From Cichorium intybus (Eukaryota > Streptophyta > Magnoliopsida > Asterales > Asteraceae), in NCBI GenBank assembly GCA_023525715.1, contig CM042009.1, positions 129,138,145 to 129,202,144 on the forward strand: a DNA stretch of 64,000 bases, given 5' to 3'. Each line of letters begins with the position of its first letter. Position 1 is the first letter of the stretch. The position numbers and the translations under genes are program-made. Positions 45,523 to 56,707 of this stretch are shown piece after piece. The notes beneath the pieces are model-generated. The model was not told where the DNA came from and did not search any database. It worked only from the letters and a program-made list of their open reading frames with translations.

Positions 45523-46351
45523 GGGTGCGTTTGATTGGTGAAAATTGTTTTCGTTTTCTATTTTTCATTTTCAGAAAAATGGAGCTGAGTTTTCATTTTC
45601 ATTTTCAGTAGAAAACGCGTTTGGTTAATCTAATTGAGTTTTCGTTTTCCGTTTTAGAAAATTAGAAAACGCGTTTGGATGTGTATTTTCTGTAAGTTTT
45701 CATTTTCTATTTTTTTACTTCAAAATAATACAAAATAACACATATTTATAATAAACCTACCGCACCCTATCCCACCACCCACCCCACCCCTACCCAGCCA
45801 CCACCCCACCCCACCCCTACCCAACCCCCACCCCACCCTAGGGTGGGTGAGGGTGGGGTGGTGGGGTAGGATTGGTGGAGGTGGGATGGGGTTAGGGGTG
45901 GGTGAGGGGTGTGTTAGTGGGTGGATGTGTGGGAGTGGGGTGGGTAGAGGCAGGGTGGGGTAGGGTAGGGTAGGGGTGGGGTGGGGTGGGTGGTGGGAGT
46001 GGAGTGGGTAGGGGGTAGGAGTAGGGTAGGGGTGGGTGGGAGTAGGGGTAGGGGTAGGTGAGGGTGTGGGGTGGGGTGGTAGGGTGGGGGTGGGTGGGGG
46101 TAGGGTGGGTGGAGGTGGGGTGGGTGGGTGAGATGGTTAGAATATGTGTGTAGAGATTGTATTTTTAGAAAAATATGGAAATAGAAAAGTTTGGAAAACA
46201 ACAATTTTGAGTTTTCTAAGGTCAATTAATTTTGGAAAACGAAAAGTTTTCATTTTTAGGAAAATTTTGGAAAATTTGATTAACCAAACGCGTTTTCCAA
46301 CTTTTCATTTTTCTTGGAAAACTAAAAAATTTTCCGCAAACAAACGCACCC
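45523..46351. mobile_element. TIR element (PIF/Harbinger-like MITE), 829 bp, with C-rich/G-rich core
   Basis: The ends are GGGTGCGTTTG and CAAACGCACCC, followed inward by AAAACG/TTTTC-rich arms of about 190 bp that are inverted copies. The flanking 3-bp TGA on both sides (45520-45522, 46352-46354) fits a Harbinger-like element, though a 3-bp match is weak evidence. The core switches from C-rich (about 45760-45838) to G-rich (45839-46135). No transposase is present. Confidence 0.7.
45760..46135. repeat. Low-complexity CCCACC / GGGTGGG tract
   Basis: About 80 bp of CCCACCCCACC-type sequence on the plus strand is followed by about 295 bp of GGGTGGGGTAGGG-type sequence. The two can pair as a hairpin around 45839 (CCCTAGGG), and the G-rich strand has many runs of three or more G. 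Confidence 0.92.
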
Positions 46352-46354
46352 TGA

Positions 46355-46722
46355 GCTTTTTTTCTTAGATTTGGGTTACTATTTGTTGCCCCATATTTGT
46401 TTGTTTTTGGACCTATAGTATCACGTTGCTATTTTCATAGTAGCACCATAATATAAAAAAGAAAATTATAAAAAACGCTACCCTTCTAAAAAAATATAAT
46501 AGGGGCCCCAGTTCCACCCCTGATTTGAGCTTATGCATTTTTGAAGGAATTCAAAATTAATTTCTTTTTCCAAAAAACTTGAAATTGTTCTTGCAAGTTT
46601 GAGTAGTTCAATTTCGTTTTCCCGACTATCCCCTTTTCTTAGTATTTTCTGAACAGTTGCCACGTTATTCTCTTTGAACTTTTTAAAAAAGTTTCGTAGC
46701 ATATCTAGGAAACATTTTATAG
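46355..46722. other. Non-coding stretch between two transposons
   Basis: AT-rich. A minus-strand frame at 46478-46804 (108 codons) crosses the end of the next element and has no recognisable domain. Confidence 0.45.
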
Positions 46723-46731
46723 ATTTAAATA

Positions 46732-48117
46732 GGGTTAATGTCATCGAAACCCAACCAAGTATTGCTTTTGGTTTTAAATGGTCCCTAAAGTATTTTTTTA
46801 GCATTTTAAGTCATTGAACTTTTATTTTACGTGTTAAAAAAGGGAAGCAACCTATTTGAGTCGGTTGTCTATGTGACGTGGCATCCACATTGCATTTTGA
46901 TTAATTGAAGTGCTCCACATGGCATTGACGTGGATTTTCTATTAAAAAACCTTTAACTTCAAATTTTATTTTTAAAATAAAAAATTGTTTTTAAATTAAA
47001 ACCACAAACCCTTCATCCGGAAGAAACTACGTCAAAATAATCTTTTAGCTTTTGCAGTGTTTCTTTTAAGTGGAAAGAACTTGGATCCCTTTGGTAACCC
47101 TAATTTCTTCGACTCATTTACCTCTTCGTACCTCAAAATCAGAACTTGAGAGTCAATTGGCCGTGCGAATATTGAAATGCGGACGAATGAAAATTAGGAT
47201 TTGGATTTGAAGGCGCAACGTATTCTCTTCACATTGGATAAAACTTTCAAAGAATCTAGAAGTTTCCTCTGGCGGGGCCACAGCTCGTGTTTTGCAAGAT
47301 GAATTAAATATAGACAATACCGACATAAATTCGGGTTTCAGAAGGAGAAATGGAAACGAGATCTACTGATCTACAGACCCGTTTGGTGATGAAAGATGCA
47401 TTGAAATACACAAAGGGTTCGGTTATCGTACAGATTTCAGCATGGTTTTAGCCATGGAAAAATCAAGTATATGAACCACGAGGCGAGTTTTTAGCATCGT
47501 TTATTTGTGGGTAGATGAGTGTTCCGGATCTAAATTTCAAGTTTTGTTTGGTTATTATGAAATGGATTTCCTATTTCATCTCGTCTATTTTTTTTGTAAC
47601 TTTGTCATAGAAACTAGGTTTAGTAGTAACATTAGGGTCTTCCTTAAGAATTTAAACTTTCGTTTCGTTCTTGTTGGATATCTGTTTTCAATTGCAGTAA
47701 GATTTGGTGGTGTAGAATTACTGAATTAGTAGAAGTGGGCCTAGTCGGAGTCTTCGTAGGTGATGACGTTGTTGGAAACAATTAGGGTGTAGCAGGCGGA
47801 GAAGATGATTTTGACGTGGATTTCTTCACGGCTGAAGTTTTTGTGGTTTCTTTATTTAAATTTAAAAATAATTTGAAATTAAAAAAGAATTTTTAATAGT
47901 AAATCCACGTGGATGTCATATCAACGCCACGTGGACCACTTCAAGCAACCAAAATGCCACATGGATGCCACCTTACATAGGTAACCGGATAAAATGGGTT
48001 GCTTCCCTTTTATAACAGGTAAATTCAAAGTTCGATGACTTAGAATGCTTATGAAAAACGTTAGGGACCATTTAAAACCAAAGACAATAGTTGGTTGGGT
48101 TTTGGTGACATTAACCC
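46732..48117. mobile_element. Non-autonomous MULE, 1386 bp, possibly carrying gene-derived sequence
   Basis: Starts GGGTTAATGTCATCGAAACC and ends with the near-inverse GGTGACATTAACCC. Terminal inverted repeats are about 250 bp with a perfect 9-bp duplication ATTTAAATA (46723-46731, 48118-48126). The interior at 47000-47870 is less AT-rich and has leader-like and exon-like stretches but no long frame (the best is 74 codons at 47505-47729). No transposase is present. Confidence 0.85.
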
Positions 48118-48126
48118 ATTTAAATA

Positions 48127-48280
48127 TAGGGTCATTCTATACATACACTCCTATTGTCTAGTGATACCCCCCTGATGTGAAATTTTGTTTTTTGTTGTAT
48201 TTTTTTGTTTTTTTAACTATTTTGTCTTTTTGTTGTTTTTTTGTTGTTTTTTTTTCTTTTTACAAATAATATTTGATTTG

Positions 48281-48324
<44 letters not shown>

Positions 48325-48440
48325 GAAAAACAATAATAACAAATTTACCTTTTATAATTTTTATGTTTTAATAATAATAAAACAATAGTTTTTTATTAAT
48401 TACGACAGAACGAACGACGTTTATAAATTTATAAAATTAT
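48127..48440. repeat. AT-rich stretch with a (TTA)n microsatellite
   Basis: (ATT)n at about 48283-48324, preceded by T-rich sequence with GTTTTTTTG-type units. No gene seen. Confidence 0.85.
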
Positions 48441-48521
48441 ATCAAAATGGTTATGTCAAATTCGAACGATTGTATAAAAAAATACAAAATAAATAATAAT
48501 ACTAAAGCAAAGTTTGTCTTA

Positions 48522-48800
48522 TTAATCAGAGATAGTAAATGGTCCAGTATTACAATTGTGTGGTGCGTTATCTGGATAACGAGCATAAGCATTTATTCGA
48601 GCAGCATACAATGTTACCCATTTAACAGAATGTTCTGATCTGTATGCACGCACAAGTCTAGACAAAATAGGAGGTATTGGATACGCTCCTTGTAAATCAA
48701 CTTTCACATAATGGTTACCGTAAACGTGAGCGATAACGACATATGCATGAGTGGTCAGTAGAGATGAACTGATCTCTACACAAAAAAGACAGAGATTCAA
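48522..48800 (-). pseudogene. C-terminal fragment of a MULE-associated cysteine-protease-like protein
   Basis: A 92-codon frame with VIAHVYGNHYVKVDLQGAYP, then IPPI and VKWVTLYAARINAY. This NHxVKVxL...PPI...W...R pattern resembles the tail of OTU- or Ulp1-like proteins often carried by plant MULEs. I recall this only by pattern and cannot separate the two families. No catalytic residues are included. It is probably a transposon relic; the upstream part of such a gene is missing. Confidence 0.35.
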
Positions 48801-49969
<1,169 letters not shown>

Positions 49970-50269
49970 AAAAAGAAAGGGTTATTTACACAAAAATCCT
50001 AATATTTTGAAAAAATTAACGATTTAGTCCTCATGCTTTTTTTTTTGCACAAATTAACCAACGAAACTGGCAATGTTACACAAATTGATCATTTTCTTCC
50101 GGTAACCGGTTATTAGCCGGTAAACGACGCTGATGTGGCATTAAAAAGGTGATGTGGCTGCTGAGTAAATAACACGTTTATATGTTTGAAAAAAACCCTT
50201 ACTTCGAAATTACCTTTCTCTCCTGTTTCTCACTTCTGCTCTCGAATACGAAGAGACGAACGATAGATA

Positions 50270-50695
50270 ATGGAAGAGCTCCAGGATTTGGAGCTAATCG
50301 ACGTGCAGCTTGATGAGTACTTTACAAGGAAACAAATTTCTAGATGCAAAGATGAGTTTCTGAATACTCTTTGTGAAGAGAACGATGCAGATAACGATGG
50401 AGATGAGCATGTTTCCGAGAAAGAGGAAGAGGACGACAAGGAGGAAGGTCAATAGAAAATGAAAGAACTGCAAGTGGATAGTGACTATGAGGAAGATAGT
50501 GATGATGATTTTGCGTACTTGACACACAACCCCAATGTGAAATGGAACGTAATGAAGCCAGTGTTTGGTGAAAGGTATGAATCCCCACATCAGGTGCAAC
50601 ATCCGAGGCTAAAGCTAGTGAGAAAGGTATTGATAAAGGTGCAACATCCGAGGCAAAAGGAGATGGTGAAGTATATGATGATACACCTAAATTAG
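50270..50695 (+). pseudogene. mudrA-like MULE transposase, N-terminal remnant
   Basis: The frame opens with MEELQDLELIDVQLDEYFTR, runs through an acidic stretch to a TAG at 50453-50455, and continues in the same frame with DSDYEEDSDDDFAYL and WNVMKPVFGERYESP, ending at 50695. An acidic DSDY/SDDD region followed by W...FG.R(F/Y)xS is typical of the N-terminus of plant MULE transposases, just before their first conserved domain. The DDE catalytic and SWIM zinc-finger parts are absent. It cannot mobilise the element. The family call is from pattern only. Confidence 0.55.
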
Positions 50696-50729
50696 TTACA
50701 GATGATATACAAGGTGTCATTAAAGACAT

Positions 50730-51923
50730 GGGGGAATCACATTACAGTTCTTAAGTAATCATGGATTGCCTTGGTTTAACTGAAGATGAATACAATAAAT
50801 TTGCAGGAATAAAGGAAGTGCCTGTGGAGATTGATTTAAGTGTTGTATGATACTCACCTTATACTTAATTTTTTTAGTTGTAACCACTGTTGTAACCACT
50901 AAATTTTTCTGTTATATTCATCTTAATACATGATGTTGCTGTAGAGACAGAAGGAGGGACTCAAGATCCAGAATCAGTCCCTGAAACTCAACCAGATCAG
51001 ATTTATGAGGGCCTACATGAAACTTAAGTAGAGGAAGTTGGTGACAAAGAGGAGCAAATTGTATATGAGACTGAATCAGTGAGAAAGTTGGTGACAAAGA
51101 GGAGGCCTTCAGAGAGGATAACACTGCAGAAACTGAAAAATCAAGTGGTTGCCAAGGATGGGATGGGGATGACTGCAGAGAAGCAAATTATTTTAGATTA
51201 GGGTGCTTGACAACAAATCTTTTGTGTACACATGTACAAACTTTAACCAAGGGTATATGATGCATATGTAGAATGCATCTTGGTTAAACAATTCTTTTGT
51301 ATAGCCCCTTTTTGTATAGCCCCTTTTATACAAAGTCAGGCTTAGGGTATATGAATGCATATTGGTTAAAATACATGTTTGATCATACATTGGTCATTGA
51401 TTATGGGTAATGTACTTACCTTTTTGTTTGATCATACGTTGGTCATCTTGGTTAAAATACTTGTTTCATTGCTTTTGGTTATTACCTTTCTATTGGTCAT
51501 TGATTATGTATGTATTAGAAACTTTCATTGATTATGAATGCATTTATGTTAGTCAAACTCTGTTGGTCATCTAATTTAGCAACATCATTTATGTTAGTCA
51601 AACTCTATTAGTCAAACTTTGTTTGTCATTTCTGTTAGTCAAACTTTAGGTCATTGTTTTTGGTTACTGTTAGTCAAACTCTGTTTTAGCAACATACTTT
51701 CATTGCTTTTGGTCACTGTTAGTCAAACTCTGTTAGTCAAACTCTGTTTTAGCAACATACTTTCATTGATTCCATACAAACATTGCTGATTCCATACATA
51801 AACTTGGTGATTCAGTACAGGTCAACTTCATTACAAACAAAAGACACATTACCCCTAACTTATATCGAAGATAACAAAAGACTACCATTTTTTGGATAGA
51901 TCCAAACACAGAACCTACTAACA
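50730..51923. other. Interior of the MULE between the two gene remnants
   Basis: No long frame. Acidic codon-like debris (50930-51180) may be further transposase-derived sequence. About 51420-51790 has many repeats of TTAGTCAAACTCTGTT and TTGGTCATTG-type units. Confidence 0.6.
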
Positions 51924-52319
51924 TTACTTACACAGAGCAAAGAAAATTACAACCAAACAAACAACAAACAATACTTTCAAACTTCCACCTTCAATTCTAA
52001 CTCCAGGTTCTTGTGCTGCTTGTTGTTCCACGATTTCTCCACCAATTCCAAGGTTAACCACATTGCCATTGTTGTGAAAATCTGCCATGAGATTTTTGTA
52101 CCACTTGTTTGGTAGAGGGGGGTCTACCCAAGCAAAATACTTGCAGTCCTTTTCTTCATCACGAAAATTAGGACAATCAACGAACCTTCTTCCTGGATTT
52201 GCTGGAGTCCATGAGATCCATTTTCCATCTGGAACCTGACAATCGCGCCTGTCTCTTACCACTCGCATACGTGCTCGATTAGGACCCATGCTTCCAACTG
52301 ATGATGAAGAAGACGACAT
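51924..52319 (-). CDS. GRF-type zinc-finger protein with C-terminal hydrophobic segment, carried in a MULE
   Basis: Taking the second Met (52319) gives 131 residues: MSSSSSSVGSMGPNRARMR, then the GRF zinc-finger block WTPANPGRRFVDCPNF, DCKYFAWVDPPLPNKW. The C-terminus (VLFVVCLVVIFFALCK) is a likely membrane anchor. GRF zinc fingers bind nucleic acid; small plant GRF-plus-membrane proteins are common but poorly understood. The family normally starts with a C-x-C pair; here only one Cys (DCQV) is evident. The frame also extends upstream to a Met at 52403, but that part repeats MGPN and overlaps the inverted repeat. The gene lies entirely within the MULE, convergent to the mudrA-like remnant, the position mudrB holds in maize MuDR. 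Confidence 0.7.
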   Translation of the reverse strand: MSSSSSSVGSMGPNRARMRVVRDRRDCQVPDGKWISWTPANPGRRFVDCPNFRDEEKDCKYFAWVDPPLPNKWYKNLMADFHNNGNVVNLGIGGEIVEQQAAQEPGVRIEGGSLKVLFVVCLVVIFFALCK

Positions 52320-52604
52320 CTCTTTTTTGCATATGCGAATTAGGGTTTGAAATGTCCCAATAATGGTCATATATACCCATGCTTGATTAGGACCCATGCT
52401 CACTTATTAACTCAGTAGCCACATCACCATTTTAATGCCACATCAGCTGGGTGTACCGACTCATAACGTTTTATCGGAACAAAGGGATCAATTTGTGTAA
52501 CATTTCCAGTTTCGTGGGTTACTTTGTGCAAAAAAAAACTTTAGGACTAATTCGCTTATTTTCCCAAAATATAGGGACTTTTCTGTAAATAACCCATAAA
52601 GAAA

Positions 52605-52831
52605 GAAGCAAAATCAGGCTAAGCGAGAAACTCAGGGCTACAAACAAGGAACAATAGACATAGGAGAGTTACACCAAGCATACCAGTCAATACTAAACAA
52701 CTTTCCTCTATTCTTAATCCAATCAAACGTACTATCACTAATATCATCAGCTTAGGCATCCCCAATCTAAGATAATTTATTATTGGTGATGGTTTTTTTT
52801 TGAAACGACAAATATTACATTACACCTATAC
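52605..52831. other. Short spacer between MULE and Sirevirus-like LTR
   Basis: AT-rich with a T run at about 52793-52801. No feature seen. Confidence 0.5.
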
Positions 52832-53303
52832 TGTTGGGTGTTGAAATCAATTTAGATTTGAATAATGACTATTGTTCTAGAAGTTCTATAAGAGTTTAAC
52901 AATCACACTCGAGTAATATAAGGAAAATAGATGAACAAGGTGAATTGAATAACTTGTGCCGAATGCTTGATTATAACTTTTAGGGTTTTACAATGGGTAT
53001 TACAATCGCACTCTAACACGGTATGGTATCACTGATATTTATACTAGTTCAGTGATATGCATAGTACAACCTTTTACAGAGAATAACCTATCAGTGTACT
53101 ACCCAATAGGATAAGGGATTCATGCACCACGTATTGTACTATACGCGTACACACAAAAAGGTGGACAGGCTGTGAAGTCTTCGGATCCTCCGTGCATCAA
53201 ACTTCGGAGTCTTCAGACTTCGGGGTCTTCTATTTCTTTATTACTTCGGAGGTATGGGCAGGAGGACTTCGGATGGTTGGACACTTCAGCACAAATAGAC
53301 TCA
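52832..53303 (-). repeat. 3' LTR of the Sirevirus-like element
   Basis: On the minus strand it starts TGAGTCTATTTG after the purine tract and ends CAACACCCAACA. The length is about 472 bp. It holds a cluster of short CTTCGGA repeats at about 53177-53275. Boundaries come from TG...CA ends and the purine tract; the partner LTR is out of view. Confidence 0.7.
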
Positions 53304-53307
53304 AAAA

Positions 53308-53318
53308 TCTCCCCCTTT
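53308..53318 (-). other. Polypurine tract of the Sirevirus-like element
   Basis: The minus strand reads AAAGGGGGAGA five bases before the LTR. Confidence 0.8.
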
Positions 53319-53338
53319 GTGTGAAGTGCATCCGAAGC

Positions 53339-56300
53339 CTATCTTTGTTGACGGTAGTGTTTCTTGTAGGCCTGCTTCAAAGTGTGCCTCACTGTCAACC
53401 ACCAGTTGAGGTATTCCCTCACTTTCTTTTTCTCTTGCCAGTTATTTACGAAGCAGTTATTGACCAGGGCAAGAACTTGTTTGATAGACTCCGAAGGGAA
53501 ATGACCCATGAAGTCAATGTCAAAGAATTTAGTCACCATGGTTTCATTGTCATGGGACAATCCTTTGAATACCACACCCTAGGGCTTGTCAACAATCTGC
53601 CCAGCCTTCAAATGTTCAAAATTTTCTATTATGGTTGGTGGGGGTGCAAGAGATTGATTGAAGAGCTCGGCCACAACAATATCAAACCTGGCCACTCTTA
53701 GAAGATAGTTTCTGAAGAAGGAGGAGATGTGAGTTTTGGCTGTTGCAAAGACCCCCATGTCTTCACACTCGTTGCCTGCTGAGAACTTCAGGATGTCGAG
53801 AAGAGTTATGAAGTCCGAAGGATTCATAATCGGGAAGTCAGCAATGGTGAACTTCGACTCTTCATCTTCATTAGCACCCCGAAGTACAAAGAAGTTTAGG
53901 TTTTGAAAGCCTACATACTCCTCTCCTTTCTTGATATAAATTATTTTCACTATCTTCTTCTCACTCCATACATAGTTCGGAGCTTGAATGAACTTTGCAT
54001 GGAATGCAACCTTTCTCATCTTGTATTCCAGAAGCTTCTCTTTTGGTACATTCATTTCAAATTGCAGAAAGGCGAATGTCTTTGGATTGTAGGGGAGATC
54101 CAGCTGCTGGTTTTTGCCGTTCTTTGTTTCCAGGCTCTTGAGTGGAAGCCTGTTATTTACATGGAAGTCATTGAAACCGATGGCCTTGATTAGCTCCTCG
54201 GTCCACGTCTGGTTTTCAATGGCAATCCTGTTTATCTCGAGGATCTTCCTGTACTCCTATTCCCTTTCCCGATTGACTTGCTCCATGTGAGGAGCAATCC
54301 GAATTTCTTTCACCAAAGGCCACGAACTGGAACCACCTGCTTTAGTTGTCATTATGGTTCCGAAGATGGGGCCAGCCTTGGAGGGAATTGGAGGAATAAA
54401 GGGTGGTCTACCCAAGATTGTTGATTGTTGTTCTTTTGTTGTTGTTGTTGTTACCAGGGCTTCGGAGGTTGCGGTTTCTTCGGCTTGAGACCCAGGGACT
54501 TCGGCTTCTCCCCCTTGTGAAGGATGAACAATATGTTCACCCTGAGCAGTTAGCTGGGGTCTCCCTTTTTCGGCCTGTGATTTCTCCATTTTCAAGGAGA
54601 CGTTGATCATGGGTTGAAGGGTGGCCTTCAACTTTGTGACCACATCAGTGATGATGGCCTGGTTGGTGGTTCGAAGCTCTTTGGCAAAAGTGGCAACTGC
54701 GGAGGAAGACAATTTCGCAGTGAGCTCTTCCACACGTTTGTGGGCATTAGACAGGTGTTTGGCAAACCCTGTCTGGTATTGAGAGTTGAAGGACTCAGTT
54801 GATGTCCTAAGATCATGTAGCTCTTTGGTCACTTCGGAGTTAGATAACTCCATTTTTCTCACCAGCTCCTCAATTTGTTTATCATTTTGCTCCTTAAGGA
54901 GCTGGTGCTTCTCATTCATCTGATCAACCGCTGTGTTGAGCTTCCCTTCAATGCCCCTCTGGATTTCTATTTGTTTCTCCAGAACACGTTGTTCTGAAGC
55001 CTTGACCAATTCTTCCATTTTCCAGGTCAAGGATTTTTGGACCTCAGCAATCAGGTCATCAACACTAGCTTCAGGCTTCTTTGTAGGATCGAAGCTAGTG
55101 TTGGTTTGTAACAGGACATCCAGTTTTCGGTTGAGGATTTTGTATTGTTTCCCCAAGATGAAGTATGTATCATCCAGACCTTCTTCATCGTTTTCTTCAA
55201 TGGTGATGGGTGCCATGTGAAAGGCAGCCATGGCCTCTTCGGTGGATAGGGGTTGTGAAGAAATGTTGGCTTCAAAATCGAAGTCATCTTGGAATGGATA
55301 ATCCGGTAGGGATGTATCCAGACCAGATGTGGAAGTGTTCAAAAATGGATCCGAAGCGGATGAAATTAGTGGTGTTTCAATGGAGGTTGACTTTGGTGGT
55401 GGAGGAGGTGGCACTTCGGATGAAGTTGTGTGGATTGTTGTTGTTTGTTGAGCACTTGTGGGAGGAGGGGGTAGTGGAGTTGTTGTATGAGGAGGTGTTG
55501 GTGGTCTGGTTTTTTTAGGTGGTGATTGTGGTTCAGTAGTGTTTGGTGGAGTGGGTGGTCTTGTTTCATGGATTGGTGAGGATTGGTGTTCTTCTTCTTC
55601 TTCTGGAATGGCTTCGGGGTTTTTCTCAGGCTCCGAAGACTCATCCCTGATGGCCAATTTCCTTGACCTCTTTGGTTGTTTCCTCTTCGGAGTGGTCTGC
55701 TCCGACGCCTTTCTCTTTTTCTCAATTTTCTTTGGACCACTTGGTCCACCAACGATTTTCTTCTTGCCCTTAGCTTTTGTTTAGGCCTTTGTTGCTGCAT
55801 TCTGAGTCCCTTCATGAGTAACATCACGACCAAGGAATGGAATAATAAGAGTGTTCCTGTAAGTGTTTACCTCATTGCACTCCATAGGCACTTTGGAGAG
55901 CATAGCCTGAGGAATTTGGGCATAGAATGTTGCTGGTTAATCATCAAGGGCAGGAATTGCGATGGGAGTGAACTTCATCTCAGCAAGTGAGGGATCAGGA
56001 ACATACCCTGCTTGCTGGTAGTGGGCATATACAACTATCGCCCAGAATCTGGGATTTGCAATTTCTGTTCCCTTCAAGCTATAGTTTATGTAGGAGCAGA
56101 AATCAGCCCAGAGAATCGATACGAAATCTACTTTAACATCATAGTAGATTCCATAGAGGAGGACTGGGAAGGCAACGCTTGCTGAATCCAAGCCAGAGGT
56201 TCTTCCAGAAAGACATCTAAGGAAGATACTGAAGAAGTATCTCCAAAGATCAGGAAGCTGATTTTTCTTGAAAGTGCTGATCCTTTCAAGCAGGGGTTCA

Positions 56301-56707
56301 TACCCCATCTCGTTGAACATGGCGACCAGTTGATCAGCAGACGGGACCACCATTTCCTTCAAGTTGTAAAATGGAAGATGGAGAGCTTCAACAAACTTCT
56401 CCTTGGTCAGTTGAATCTTCTTGGTCTTGCCCTTGGAGTCGACAGCCTCATAAAACACAGATTTGACTGGGTTGTTGGAGTCAAATAGAGCATTTGATGT
56501 GTAGTGTGCCCTGTGAACCAGAGTCGCAGGGATAGAGGGAGTGCAGGTTAAAGCATAACCGAGAACAGACCTTTTCAGACATTCTACCATCGCATCAATC
56601 GGTTAAGGGTAAAGCTTCAGATCGTTGCGGAGAACCAGATTAGCATACTGGTTCTTGAGGACAGGGATGGAGAAAGCTTCAGTTGTTTGAGATGATGCTT
56701 CAGCCAT
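53339..56707 (-). pseudogene. Sirevirus 3' env-position ORF, one frame with five premature stops
   Basis: From an ATG at 56707 one reading frame runs 1123 codons to 53339, broken only by stops at 56603-56605, 55937-55939, 55781-55783, 54257-54259 and 53579-53581; no frameshift is needed. N-terminal part (to about 55940): FYEAVDSKGKTKKIQLTKEK and LWRYFFSIFLRCLSGRTSGL, resembling plant transposon 3'-ORF proteins. Middle (55660-55270): Lys-rich, then Pro/Thr-rich. A probable coiled coil lies at 55150-54750 (ELVRKMELSNSEVTKEL). C-terminal part: FLQFEMNVPKEKLLEYK and KHYRQQR. Sireviruses carry env-like genes here, but I see no clear signal peptide, so an envelope function is not shown. Confidence 0.72.

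Larger units (their letters stand above)
49979..52595. mobile_element. Mutator-like element, 2617 bp, with two convergent gene remnants
   Basis: Starts GGGTTATTTACA and ends TGTAAATAACCC. Inverted repeats of about 190 bp have TGATGTGGCA-type motifs in both arms. Flanks AAAAAGAAA (49970-49978) and ATAAAGAAA (52596-52604) are a 9-bp duplication with one mismatch. Inside are the 5' end of a mudrA-like gene (plus strand) and, at the other end, a GRF zinc-finger gene on the minus strand. Most of the transposase is deleted. Confidence 0.83.

Noticed and set aside
45839..46135. Telomere-like repeat
   Set aside because: The units are irregular GGGTGGGG/GGGTAGG forms inside a TIR element, not the plant telomere repeat TTTAGGG.
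45914..46225. Pro/His/Thr-rich minus-strand frame of 103 codons
   Set aside because: It is the complement of the G-rich core of a MITE; low complexity, no gene context.
46478..46804. 108-codon minus-strand frame
   Set aside because: It crosses a MULE boundary and target duplication, so it cannot be a conserved gene; no domain seen.
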